DNA of 64,000 nt, from contig NZ_CAJRAF010000002.1 of NCBI RefSeq assembly GCF_907164905.1, positions 558,001 through 622,000 on the forward strand, read 5' to 3'. The notes beneath the pieces were generated by a model. It was not told where the DNA came from and made no database searches. It worked only from the letters and a program-made list of their open reading frames with translations. Every line of letters starts with the position of its first letter. The stretch's first letter is position 1. This DNA comes from Dyadobacter sp. CECT 9275. Its GTDB lineage: Bacteria; Bacteroidota; Bacteroidia; Cytophagales; Spirosomataceae. Shown piece after piece: positions 27,892 through 40,300 of the stretch. The position numbers were made by a program, and so were the translations under genes.

Positions 27892-28605
27892 ATGCAGATA
27901 CTAAAAGGATTATTTCAGGTAGGTGGTGATATTAACGGAATTACCTTTGACCAGCTCGGAGCACTTTGGAACGACGGTAATTCTTACGTGTTAAAAACAG
28001 ATCAGGGGCTGATCTTGTTTGACTGCGGCTGCGGTGATACCCTGGAACAGATTTTCGACAATATGCGCTACTGGGATTTATCTCCGGACGACATAACCCA
28101 TTGCATATTAACACATCCGCATTACGACCACGCCGGTGCAGGACATATCCTCTCTGCCAGAGGAGTCAAATTTATATCCATCGGTGAAACCGCTGATGCG
28201 GTATCTTCCGGGGACGACCGCTGTTGCGGATACCTTTATCACAAAATCTTTAAGCCATTCCGGGTAGACCAGTTGGTTACCGATGGCGAAACATTGCATC
28301 TGGCAGGTATTGATTTTCAGGTCATGCACCTTCCGGGTCACAGCATGGGCTGCACGGCCTACCTTTTCAACTGGGACGGAAAACGGGTGGTGGTCAGTGG
28401 GGACGTTATAGGTACCCTGCTGGTAGGTGATTTTGGCTGGGATGGTTCCATTGATTTTGACAAAAAAATATATACCCAGTCCCTGCTGAAATTTTCAAAG
28501 GTGGATACGGATATCATGTTACCCGGCCACGGACTCATTTATTTCCATAAACCCAGGTTCCGCGTAGAAGAAGCACTTAATTCGGCGCTGATGCAGTGGA
28601 GATAG
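27892..28605 (+). CDS. MBL-fold metallo-hydrolase
   Basis: Metallo-beta-lactamase-fold hydrolase of 237 residues. The start at 27892 (MQILKGLFQVGG) fits the family; a longer frame to 27811 is unsupported. The metal motif THPHYDHAG gives H75, H77, D79 and H80, followed by HLPGHSMG (third His), SGDVIG (bridging Asp) and LPGHGLIYF (last His). All ligands are present, so it is presumably active. The substrate is unknown (glyoxalase II, lactonase or arylsulfatase-like). There is no signal peptide, and it is monocistronic. Confidence 0.88.
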   Translation: MQILKGLFQVGGDINGITFDQLGALWNDGNSYVLKTDQGLILFDCGCGDTLEQIFDNMRYWDLSPDDITHCILTHPHYDHAGAGHILSARGVKFISIGETADAVSSGDDRCCGYLYHKIFKPFRVDQLVTDGETLHLAGIDFQVMHLPGHSMGCTAYLFNWDGKRVVVSGDVIGTLLVGDFGWDGSIDFDKKIYTQSLLKFSKVDTDIMLPGHGLIYFHKPRFRVEEALNSALMQWR

Positions 28606-28627
28606 CAATTCCTGCAATCCTGGCAGG

Positions 28628-28672
28628 GCTTATTGATTGTGAACGTATTTTATGCCTTCATAATCAATAAGC
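28628..28672 (+). terminator. Inverted repeat downstream of the MBL gene
   Basis: Perfect 11-base arms (GCTTATTGATT / AATCAATAAGC) around a 23-base loop, starting 22 bases after the MBL stop. The loop is long for a terminator and there is no T-tract, so its role is unclear. Confidence 0.45.
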
Positions 28673-28826
28673 TACTGAAAATAAATCCTACACTGTTTAC
28701 ATGAAATTTTGCTGATGCTGTCTGAGCAAGCCTGAGAGCCTGACAGGTTGGCGCCAATCTGATTTTTATTCCTGATGAACTCCCAGGAAAAGCGGAGACA
28801 ATCTTAATCCCGACACATTTTTTCAC

Positions 28827-28834
28827 TACCTTTG
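28827..28834 (+). promoter_or_regulatory. TAnnTTTG -7 element of alaS
   Basis: TACCTTTG matches the Bacteroidota -7 consensus 70 bases upstream of the alaS ATG. No clear -33 TTTG was found at the expected distance. Confidence 0.45.
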
Positions 28835-28903
28835 CGGGAATTTTTCATGATACGAATCTGGTAACAATACCGGATTTCTGAGCTAAAATCGCAAATCTTT
28901 TTT

Positions 28904-31540
28904 ATGACCTCGCAGCAAATACGCCAGGCATTTCTGGACTTTTTTAAAAGTAAGGAGCACCTCATCGTTCCGTCAGCACCGCTGGTAGCTAAAAACGACC
29001 CTACCCTGATGTTCAACAATTCGGGAATGGCGCAGTTTAAAGACTTTTTCCTTGGAAATGGTACCCCGCCAGCCAGACGGATTGCCGATACACAAAAATG
29101 TTTGCGCGTTTCGGGAAAGCACAACGACCTTGAAGATGTAGGCTTTGATACCTATCACCATACCATGTTTGAAATGCTGGGAAACTGGTCTTTCGGTGAT
29201 TATTTCAAGAAAGAAGCCATTACATGGGCCTGGGAGCTGCTTACTGAGGTGTATAAACTTCCGAAAGATCGCCTGTACGTATCTGTTTTTGAGGGAGATT
29301 CAAAAGATAATGTGCCGTTTGACCAGGAAGCCTGGGATCTGTGGAAACCGATTGTGGGCGAAGACCGTATCATTCTCGGAAATAAAAAAGACAATTTCTG
29401 GGAAATGGGGGATACCGGCCCTTGTGGCCCGTGTTCCGAAATCCATATCGACTTGCGTCCCCAGGCAGATGTTGACCAGGTTTCGGGCAAATCGCTGGTG
29501 AACAATGATCACCCGCAGGTGGTAGAAATATGGAATCTGGTATTTATGCAGTTTGAGCGTAAGGCAGACGGCTCCCTGGTTGCCCTGCCTGCAACACACG
29601 TGGATACCGGGATGGGATTTGAAAGGCTTTGTATGGCCGTCCAGAACAAAACGTCCAACTACGATACCGACGTTTTCCAGCATACCATTGGCGTTCTGGC
29701 TAAGTTATCGGGAAAAGTGTATGGCAATGAAATTTACGCGGATATCGCCATGCGCGTGATAGCTGACCACATCCGCGCCGTTGCCTTCGCCATTACCGAC
29801 GGCCAGCTGCCCTCGAATGTAAAAGCAGGATATGTGATCCGCCGCATCCTGCGCAGAGCCGTTCGCTATGGCTACTCTTACCTGGGCTTGCAGGAACCGT
29901 TTTTCCATCAACTGGTTCCGGTGCTGGCCGAGCAATTCAAGGATGTTTTCAGTGAGCTTAAAAATCAGGAAGAATTTGTTACCAAAGTGATTCTTGAGGA
30001 AGAAAAAAGCTTCCTGCGCACCCTGGAGTCCGGACTGAAACGCCTGGACAATATCACTACCTCGCTGAAGGCAAAAGGTATCAATGTCATTGAAGGAAAC
30101 GAAGTATTTGAACTGAGTGATACCTTCGGTTTTCCGGTTGACCTTACCGCGCTTATTGCCCGGGAAAAAGGTCTTCAGATTGACGAGGCTGGTTTTCAGC
30201 ACGCTCTGGCAGAACAGAAAAAACGCTCCCGCCAGGATGCAGCCAAGGAAGCCACGGACTGGATCGAACTGCGTGAATCTGATGGGGTGGAATTCCTCGG
30301 TTACGACTTTGAGGAAACCCACAGCCACATTGTAAAATACAGAAAAGTAAAAACCAAAGCAGGTGAAGAGTACCACATCGTGTTGGACCGTACCCCTTTT
30401 TACGCCGAAATGGGTGGCCAGGTGGGTGATACCGGAACGCTCGAACTGGCAGATGGCCGGAAAGTTACCATTGCAGATACCAAAAAGGAGAACGATCTTT
30501 TTGTCCATATCTCAAAAGACAAAAACCTGGACGGCATCCTTCAGAATTCGGGTGTGGTAAGGGCAAAGATTGATGCCGCCAGAAGACATAAGATTAAAGC
30601 GAACCACAGCGCCACGCACCTGATGCTGTCGTCAATGCGGGAAGTGCTGGGTACACACATCGGGCAAAAAGGGTCGTATCTGAACGATGAAATACTACGT
30701 TTTGACTTTTCTCATTTTGCGAAGGTAACAGATGAGGAACTTCAGAAAATCGAGGATATTGTCAATACAAAAATCCGTGAAAATATTCCCTTAAAAGTCA
30801 TGACCAACGTACCCATTCAGGAAGCGATAGCAATGGGTGCAACGGCAACTTTTGGTGAAAAATATGGTGATTTCGTTAGGGTGGTAATATTTGACCCTTC
30901 GTTTTCATTTGAGCTTTGCGGCGGTACACATATCCCTTCGACAGGTGAAATAGGACTATTCAAGTTTACTTCGGAAGGTTCGGTTTCTGCTGGCGTACGG
31001 CGGGTGGAAGCGGTAACGGGAGAAAAAGCACTCGAGCTGATGCGCAGCCAGGAAGAAACATTGAATAAACTCAAAGAGCTTCTCAAAAGCCCGGCCGATC
31101 TGCTGAAAACTGTTGAGAACCTTCTGGAAGAAAAAAATACGCTTCAGAAAAAAGTGGCTTCTCTGGAAAACGAAAAGATACGAACACTGAAAACCAGCCT
31201 GCTGGAAAAGGTTAAAAAGTATCAGGCTTTTAATATGGTGATCGAAAAAGTTGAAGTTCCTGCGGCAGAATCCCTTAAACAACTGTCTTATGAACTGAAA
31301 GATCAGGTAGATAATCTGATTGCCGTATTCGGAGCCGAAGTAAATGGCAAACCGCAGTTATCGGTTTACATTGCCGAAAACCTCGTACGGGACGCCGATC
31401 TGAATGCTGGCAAGATCGTAAAAGAACTGGCCAGAGAAATCAAAGGCGGTGGCGGCGGACAGCCTTTCTTTGCAACCGCCGGCGGTTCTGATCTTAGCGG
31501 CCTTGGCGCAGCACTGGAAAAGGCGAAGGGATACTTCTGA
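28904..31540 (+). CDS. alaS: Alanine--tRNA ligase
   Basis: Class II aminoacyl-tRNA synthetase charging tRNA-Ala, with editing of Ser/Gly mischarges. The 878 residues cover the whole protein. The catalytic domain is about 1-460, opening with MTSQQIRQAFLDFFKSKEH and containing motif 2/3 segments such as NWSFGDYFK. The editing domain has H568 and H572 (HSATH) and C672 and H676 (CGGTH), the four zinc ligands. The C-terminal coiled-coil and glycine-rich C-Ala domain end in KGGGGGQPFFATAGG. It is monocistronic, ending in a strong terminator. Confidence 0.98.
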   Translation: MTSQQIRQAFLDFFKSKEHLIVPSAPLVAKNDPTLMFNNSGMAQFKDFFLGNGTPPARRIADTQKCLRVSGKHNDLEDVGFDTYHHTMFEMLGNWSFGDYFKKEAITWAWELLTEVYKLPKDRLYVSVFEGDSKDNVPFDQEAWDLWKPIVGEDRIILGNKKDNFWEMGDTGPCGPCSEIHIDLRPQADVDQVSGKSLVNNDHPQVVEIWNLVFMQFERKADGSLVALPATHVDTGMGFERLCMAVQNKTSNYDTDVFQHTIGVLAKLSGKVYGNEIYADIAMRVIADHIRAVAFAITDGQLPSNVKAGYVIRRILRRAVRYGYSYLGLQEPFFHQLVPVLAEQFKDVFSELKNQEEFVTKVILEEEKSFLRTLESGLKRLDNITTSLKAKGINVIEGNEVFELSDTFGFPVDLTALIAREKGLQIDEAGFQHALAEQKKRSRQDAAKEATDWIELRESDGVEFLGYDFEETHSHIVKYRKVKTKAGEEYHIVLDRTPFYAEMGGQVGDTGTLELADGRKVTIADTKKENDLFVHISKDKNLDGILQNSGVVRAKIDAARRHKIKANHSATHLMLSSMREVLGTHIGQKGSYLNDEILRFDFSHFAKVTDEELQKIEDIVNTKIRENIPLKVMTNVPIQEAIAMGATATFGEKYGDFVRVVIFDPSFSFELCGGTHIPSTGEIGLFKFTSEGSVSAGVRRVEAVTGEKALELMRSQEETLNKLKELLKSPADLLKTVENLLEEKNTLQKKVASLENEKIRTLKTSLLEKVKKYQAFNMVIEKVEVPAAESLKQLSYELKDQVDNLIAVFGAEVNGKPQLSVYIAENLVRDADLNAGKIVKELAREIKGGGGGQPFFATAGGSDLSGLGAALEKAKGYF

Positions 31541-31574
31541 AACATTTTTTTTTAAGTATCTCCAGAGATTACCG

Positions 31575-31619
31575 AAAGTCCTGGAAATTGTCGCAAGTGG
31601 CAATTTTCAGGACTTTTTT
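31575..31619 (+). terminator. Terminator of alaS
   Basis: AAAGTCCTG...AAATTG pairs with CAATTT...CAGGACTTT around a 10-base loop, followed by TTTT, 35 bases after alaS. Confidence 0.85.
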
Positions 31620-31786
31620 AATCTTAAATAAGTGTCTGCCGGTGTGATCAATACGTTTGGCGCAACGTACCAAACGTTACTGCTATACCCACTTGCGAAA
31701 TGCCTGCAGGCTGGTATAACTTCTCAGCTCCAGTCCATCTTAAAAAAAATATGTCCTGAATTTGGATATTAATTTTTTAAATAATT

Positions 31787-31805
31787 TACTTTGTAACACA
31801 AAGTA
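31787..31805. promoter_or_regulatory. Palindrome upstream of the polytopic membrane-protein gene
   Basis: TACTTTGT-AAC-ACAAAGTA, perfect 8-base arms, 33 bases before the ATG at 31838. It may be an operator, or may double as a promoter, since TACTTTG is one base short of the TAnnTTTG element. Confidence 0.4.
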
Positions 31806-31837
31806 CTTTTAAATCACTTAAATTAATCTGCTGTTTT

Positions 31838-33082
31838 ATGAAAGATGAAATCCTGTCAAACCTTGACAACCCCGGACAGCTTGAAAGATTGTATCGCACG
31901 GACAAACAGACTTTTAGGCGTGCATTTAAGACACTGTACCCCGAAATACAGGACAGCCCGCTTGCAGGCTTCTGGCATGCCAGGCTAAACCTCGCCCAGG
32001 AAGAGATATCCTGGGGCAGCGCCAAAGATCTTACTTATGTAATCGGAGCTTCTATACTGGTGGCCTTCATCGCAAAACTACCTGTCATGTTTGACCTGAA
32101 TACTGACTTCTTTTTTAGCAGGAATATCGGCTTTATTGTCTTCCCGGTATTGTCGGCATACTTTGCCTGGAAAAACAAGCTTTCGGTAGCAACAATTGCC
32201 TTCATGGCGGTGGTAATGCTGGCGGCTCTGGTTTTCATCAACACACTCCCCGATCAAAAGGGCAGTGATACTTTAGTTTTATCCTGCATTCACCTGGTGT
32301 TGTTTCTATGGGCGATATTAGGTTTTGCATTTGTCGGTAGCAAGGGAAATAATGTCGAGAAACGGCTGGGTTATCTAAAGTATAACGGTGACCTGGTCGT
32401 GATGACTACCCTGATTCTGATCTCCGGCGGGATCATGACCGGTCTCACCATTAATCTTTTCAGCCTTATCGGTTTTCAGATAGAAAAATTTTATTTCGAA
32501 TACATTGTGATCTCCGGACTCTCTGCCGCACCTATCGTAGGTACTTACCTCACCCAAACCAATCCGCAGCTGGTAGGTAAAGTTTCGCCGGTGATTGCCC
32601 GAATATTCAGCCCCCTGGTACTTGTGATGCTGGCAACCTACCTGGTGGCAATCATTTACGCCCGCAAAGACCCTTACAACGACAGGGAATTTCTATTGAT
32701 TTTCAACGGTTTACTGGTCGGTGTGATGGCCATCATTTTCTTTTCCATCGCCGAAACCTCCCGAACAGCTAAAAGCAGGCTGACAACCGGCATTCTTTTT
32801 TCGTTATCCGTTCTGACGATTATAGTCAATGGTATTGCACTGTCTGCCATTTTGTTCAGGATTTCGGAATGGGGGGTTACGCCCAACAGGGCAGCAGTAC
32901 TGGGAGGCAACGTATTGATCCTGATTAATCTGCTGCTCGTAACCTGGCAACTTTTCAGAGTATTGTCCAAAAAAACGAGTATCACAGAAGTTGGAAAAAC
33001 CATCGCATACTACCTTCCCGTTTACATCCTCTGGAGTATTATTGTGGTGTTTCTATTTCCACTGATCTTTGGTTTTAGGTAA
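31838..33082 (+). CDS. Polytopic membrane protein, DUF4153-like
   Basis: A 414-residue protein with a soluble N-terminus of about 65 residues, then about ten to twelve hydrophobic segments (from LTYVIGASILVAFI to SIIVVFLFPLIFG). The loop KDPYNDREFLLIFNGLLVG is reminiscent of DUF4153 proteins; I am moderately sure of that family and know no function. It is located in the inner membrane and is monocistronic, with a palindrome at the promoter and a hairpin behind. Confidence 0.7.
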   Translation: MKDEILSNLDNPGQLERLYRTDKQTFRRAFKTLYPEIQDSPLAGFWHARLNLAQEEISWGSAKDLTYVIGASILVAFIAKLPVMFDLNTDFFFSRNIGFIVFPVLSAYFAWKNKLSVATIAFMAVVMLAALVFINTLPDQKGSDTLVLSCIHLVLFLWAILGFAFVGSKGNNVEKRLGYLKYNGDLVVMTTLILISGGIMTGLTINLFSLIGFQIEKFYFEYIVISGLSAAPIVGTYLTQTNPQLVGKVSPVIARIFSPLVLVMLATYLVAIIYARKDPYNDREFLLIFNGLLVGVMAIIFFSIAETSRTAKSRLTTGILFSLSVLTIIVNGIALSAILFRISEWGVTPNRAAVLGGNVLILINLLLVTWQLFRVLSKKTSITEVGKTIAYYLPVYILWSIIVVFLFPLIFGFR

Positions 33083-33158
33083 ACCGGACAGAGCTGGCAT
33101 TCCAGCGGGCAGTAACGGATGCGGGTAATAGTGAACGGGTTAAAAGTATGAACCTTTC

Positions 33159-33192
33159 GAAATACATGCTGCCGATCGTTAGCATGTATTTC
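33159..33192 (+). terminator. Hairpin terminator
   Basis: Perfect 12-base arms (GAAATACATGCT / AGCATGTATTTC) around a 10-base loop, 76 bases after the membrane-protein stop. A short T-rich run follows. Confidence 0.65.
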
Positions 33193-33291
33193 TATCAGCT
33201 TATATTCTGAGCAGGTAACGAACTGAATATCGGCATAACATTACTGTATTAAATTTCAGTTACATTTGAAAAAACTACCATCCACCTGACC

Positions 33292-34659
33292 ATGAAAACA
33301 GCTATCTCCCTGATACTGTTACTGCTTACAGTACCAGCATTTTGTCAAATCAACTTTGTCAGAAAATCTACATGGGAAGAGGTATCTCAGCTCGCCCAGG
33401 CAGAAAAAAAACTAATTTTCATACAACTGGACGACAGCGGTTGCAACCGTTGCATCGAAATTACCACAGAAGCCTTTACTTCTATTGATCTGAAGGAAAT
33501 CTTCGGGCGGAATTTTATTTCAGTAAGGGTGAATATGGAGACCGAAGAAGGACGTAAGCTGGGAGAAAAGTTTGAGATAAAAAAGGGGCCGGTATCTCTT
33601 TTTGCCGATGCCCATGGTAACGTGTTGAACAGGTACACCGGTGCTGCCAGTGCACCCTTCATTTATACCGAACAAGCTGACATTGCATTAAAGAGAAGGA
33701 CAGGGAAGCAGTTAAGTGATTATGTAAAGGAATATAAAAGTGGTGTCAGAACACCGAAATTCCTGGAAGAATATATTGTTAAGCGCAGCCAGGCGGGCTT
33801 ATCTGTGACCGAACTTCTGGAGATATATACCGGCGCACTTCCACTGGACTCACTGAGTAGTTTCAGGGTGGTGAAATTTATTTATCTGCATGGCCCTTCA
33901 TTGGATAGCAAAGTGTATAAAGCCATCCAGGCGGTAACTCCACAGAAGATGATCGACAGTATGTACAAAACAGCTCCCTACCAGGAAGCCGTGGCGATGA
34001 ATAACGCTATCATTTCCGCCTCCATGCAAAAGGCGGTACAGAAAAAAGACCGTGAACTAGCAGGCCAGACCGGCTATTTTATCATGCGGACCTACTCGCC
34101 GGACTTTTGGCAGGGAAGGATTGCCAGCCAGCGAAATATGCTTCGGTTTCTGTACGAAATGAAGGATACCACCCAGTACATCACTGAGGCAACACAATTT
34201 CTTGATCACACACACATGCACCTGACCGCGGATTCGCTGAAACGCATGGATGCCAGGCTTATGAATCCAGCCAAAGCCCCCGCAGGCACGAAAGCAAAAC
34301 ATCCTGGTATGCCGATAATCCCCCAGTCTCAGTTTTTTCATATGGACCTGAATGAACATGCCTGGCATGTTTTTGAAATGTCGTCCAAAATAGATGATCT
34401 CGAAAGAGCACTGAAATGGTCCTATCAATCACAGGAATTTTTTAATACACTTTACAAAAATACCACCCATCCTATGCGGCTTGGGAACCCGGCCTACATC
34501 GATACGTATGCCCAGCTCCTGTACAAACTCGGGAGAAAGGAGGAAGCAATAGAATGGCAGACCAAGGCAGTGGAGGCTCAAAAAGTGGCGGGGGGTACCT
34601 CCCACGAGTCCTTCGAAACAACACTTGAGAAAATGAAAGACGGAACGCTGCTGAAATAA
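33292..34659 (+). CDS. Exported thioredoxin-fold protein with C-terminal helical extension
   Basis: Signal peptide (about 1-19, ending FCQ), then a thioredoxin-like domain (about 25-140) with the redox CNRC motif at C51-C54. It resembles the DUF255/thioredoxin_7 type that heads several Bacteroidota periplasmic proteins. The remaining 300 residues are helical with TPR-like character (DDLERALKWSYQSQEFF, KLGRKEEAIEWQTKAVEAQK near the C-terminus). Probably a periplasmic redox or scaffolding protein; the partner is unknown. It is convergent with katG, which is suggestive but not evidence of a shared oxidative-stress role. Confidence 0.8.
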   Translation: MKTAISLILLLLTVPAFCQINFVRKSTWEEVSQLAQAEKKLIFIQLDDSGCNRCIEITTEAFTSIDLKEIFGRNFISVRVNMETEEGRKLGEKFEIKKGPVSLFADAHGNVLNRYTGAASAPFIYTEQADIALKRRTGKQLSDYVKEYKSGVRTPKFLEEYIVKRSQAGLSVTELLEIYTGALPLDSLSSFRVVKFIYLHGPSLDSKVYKAIQAVTPQKMIDSMYKTAPYQEAVAMNNAIISASMQKAVQKKDRELAGQTGYFIMRTYSPDFWQGRIASQRNMLRFLYEMKDTTQYITEATQFLDHTHMHLTADSLKRMDARLMNPAKAPAGTKAKHPGMPIIPQSQFFHMDLNEHAWHVFEMSSKIDDLERALKWSYQSQEFFNTLYKNTTHPMRLGNPAYIDTYAQLLYKLGRKEEAIEWQTKAVEAQKVAGGTSHESFETTLEKMKDGTLLK

Positions 34660-34689
34660 CCGTTCCAAATTTTACTTCGGCAGCATACA

Positions 34690-34729
34690 AAAAGGGGGTG
34701 TTCCGAAACTTTCCGGAACACCCCCTTTT
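34690..34729. terminator. Bidirectional terminator
   Basis: Perfect 16-base arms (AAAAGGGGGTGTTCCG and complement) around an 8-base loop, between the convergent thioredoxin-fold and katG genes. T-tracts follow on both strands. Confidence 0.9.
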
Positions 34730-34750
34730 ACCATCACTCAAACGCAGGAA

Positions 34751-37018
<2,268 letters not shown>

Positions 37019-37083
37019 TTATAAGTTCATGTGTTAAACAATAATTTGCACCTTGTATTTGTACAGAACGATAAAGTTAAAGT

Positions 37084-37098
37084 ATTATAAAATATAAT
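37084..37098 (-). promoter_or_regulatory. Fur/PerR-like palindrome upstream of katG
   Basis: ATTATA-AAA-TATAAT, a dyad with 6-base arms, about 70 bases upstream of the katG ATG. It resembles PerR/Fur boxes. The region is AT-rich, so chance is possible, and no per/fur gene is in the window. Confidence 0.35.
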
Positions 37099-37311
37099 CA
37101 CAATTGATTAATTCTATATTTCAATAACCAAAATCTATTACTCATAAACTACATTGGCCTTTTCTTATCAATACAAAAGAAAGAATCTGTTTAACCTTGA
37201 AAGATTAATTTTGAACCGGGCAACTTGTAACTTATATAAAAGAATGATTCGCACCCCCAGTGCCCTTCCCAAAACTGCTTACCGCAACTGCCGACTGCTC
37301 AATGGAAAAAA

Positions 37312-40300
37312 CTACTCAACAATATCCTCCACTGCACTACCATCTCCCTTCGCCGGTCCATGCCAGATACCTCCACCGAAGGTTACAATAAAAACTTTTT
37401 CCGGGTCGCGCGGATCAGGGTCCACTCTTTTCCCCCATTTGAAATTATATCCTTCCATACGAGTCCAGGAATTTCCCGAATCCCCGGATCTGTAAGCAGA
37501 ACCACTAAATCCGCAGGCATAAAAGGTGTTCGTACGGGCATCGTAAGTGATGTCATGTATGTGCTGATCATTTTTCAGAACGGCCTTCCAGGTTTTTCCA
37601 TCATCATCGGAAACAAAAATTCCTCCGCCGGTATCTGGCGAAAATTGACCCGCTGTTTTCCGCCCCCAGGCCGAAAGGATGAGCCGTTGCTGATTTTGGA
37701 AATCTACCTCAAGACTGGTCGGACCATTGGTACCCTCCGGAAGTTTCATTTTTGTCCACGATCCGGCCCCGTCATCAGAGCGGTACAAAGCACCGTCACC
37801 AGCACCCATTCTGCCATTTTCACTTCTTCGGTTCACCACAAGAAACAGCGTATTGTCCTGCTCTCGTTTGACAAGCCGCCAGGCAAAAGGCTCTTCACCT
37901 TCGATTCCGTTATTGTGCTGTTTCCAGGTTTTGCCACCATCGGTGGATTTGTATACGCCTTTACCAAAAACGCAGGCATAGAGTGTGCGCTTTTGCGGGT
38001 CACTTGCCGGATCGATCAGGATGTGCGTTACCGCGCCCTCTCCTATATCCTTGCTGATGGGCATCCAGGTTTTACCTGTATTCTCACTCACTAAAACACC
38101 CCCTTCATACCCCTTTGTCCCGCCTTTCCGCCACATTTTCGGTCTGGGCAGATCGTGTGTCCCGCTCATGGCGGCCCATACACGTCCTTTCACTTCCGGA
38201 TCAAATGCCAGCCAGTAGGTACTGTTGATCCAGGAACGTGGAACGCCGTTGTTTTGAGTAGCACTCAGCCAGCTTTCTCCGCCGTCCTTGCTTTCCATGA
38301 GGCCAATATCCGTATTGGCTATGAAAACATGATCCTTATCGAATGGATCAAAAACCACGGCATAACTTGTTGTCACCTCCAAGCCCCGCGAGGTCCAGCC
38401 ACCACCTTTCTTTCTTCGGGTATATACCTGTTCCCAGGTTCTGCCTCCGTTGGATGATTTTACCGAGCGTCCGAAATCCGTAGCATAACAAAGATCCGGA
38501 TTTGTAGGCGACACACCGATTGAAAATGGATTTTCTCCCCAGGTCGGTCCGAAACGCTCGTTGAGCCATTCGTTTTCAAAATTTTTGGAGACTGTATTTC
38601 TTCCTTTGGTAAGATCATCCTTCCAGACGAGTTTCCAGGTTTGGCCATAGTCTTCACTTTTAGCTACGCCAAGGGAGGTTGTGTCCTGATGTACCTTCAG
38701 ATTTGCATACGAAACATACACCACTTCAGGGTGCTGCGCGCTGGTAGCAATACTTCGCCATTCAGGCATTTCTGCTCCTTTTACCGCCAATTTTATCAAA
38801 CCCTGTTGCCTGTTTTCCCAGGTTTCCCCGCCATTATTTGTGTAATAAATACCTGAGTTCTCTTTGTCGGGATTGAAGTACGAAGTACCTGAAATGGCGT
38901 AGATAACAAAATTCTTGCTCTGTTTGTCAAAACCTCCCGCAAACTCAGTAAGTTTATTGACATCCGGATTTCTGTTAATTTTCCAGATTCCCTTTTCGCG
39001 TTTGGTAATCGTGTTTTTACCACAAATAAAAATGGTTCTGTCGGTCGGCGGTGAATTTGGATGAATGTAAATGTTTTTGGTTTCGCCCATTAATTCCCGC
39101 TCTTTTTTCCAACTCACCCCTCCGTCTGAAGATATGTAGAAAGACTGTTGGTCATCCACAGAGATTGCAGCATACAACTTTTTTGAGTCAGCAGGGTCCA
39201 CAGCAAAAGCAAGGACTTTGTGCAAGGTACTATCCTTGGTTACTACTCTTTCACTTGCATGATCTCCCTGCGAAACAATCCCGTGGACAATGGAAGGCGA
39301 CGGATAAAACAGGGACCAGGTATTGCCTCGATCGACACTTTTGTATAATGCTATGGAATTAGCATAGACTACATTGGAATCAACAGGATCAAAAACAAAG
39401 TAGCTGACCGGGCCTTTCAGGTTGAACATCCGCCAGGATTTGCCTCCGTCGTCAGTAGCAAACGAACCCGTCATATCGCAGGCAACCATAGCACGATTGG
39501 AGTTATGCGGACTCACGGCCGGGTAAAACATAGCGCCTCCCCCACCAAAACCCATATATCCCCAGGTATCATTTCTCCCGTTCGGGTTTTTGTATTTTGC
39601 ACTTTCTGCAACGGGAGCCCCATGCCATACGCTTGACCCAAATGTGTTGATGTAAATCTGTTCCGGATCGTTCCGGTCCACGGTAATCCGCTGCCCCCAG
39701 TGAAAATCATAACCTTTGATTTTGTTCCAGGTTTTCCCGTAATCATCGCTCCTGTAAGCCTCACTGTTGAAGGTATTACAATAGAGCCTCCCCGGATGAT
39801 AAGGGTCGGCGGTCACGTCGTAGACGTACTGTTTTTTATCAAAAATGGTTTTCCAGGTGTTACCACCATCCTCGGAAAGAAAAATCCCTCCCGGTATCTC
39901 CAGTTTTTCATTACCGCCTGTTGAACGCGCCACATCGCCGCCGACGAGATCACTCAGGTCGATATCTGCCCAACCCGCCAGGTATATGCGATCCGGGTTC
40001 GCGGGATCTGATTCGATGCCATTCGGGAAAAGCAGTCCGTCGGAAACATTGAGTTTCGTCCAGTTTTCTGCGCCGTCTGTGGATCTATAAACTGCCCCAG
40101 AATAAAACTCCCTTCCTTTTTTGCCACTTTTATGCGCCGGTGTTGCACTCACGGTCAGAAAAAGTGTGCCGTTGCCTGTACGGGTTAGCTCAAAAGCACA
40201 GGTGTTCTCGCCCATTCCCTTGTTTTTCAATTGCCAGGTTTTACCATCATCCGTTGACTTGAAAACGCCTTTGGAATAAACGCTGGCGTACAATGTGCGG

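Noticed and set aside
29705..30508. Leftward open frame of 267 codons inside alaS
   Set aside because: Antisense to a conserved synthetase, with no family signal.
37360..38094. Large rightward open frame of 244 codons inside the giant Asp-box gene
   Set aside because: It is antisense to a clearly coding repeat protein and has no recognisable domain; such frames arise from repetitive sequence.
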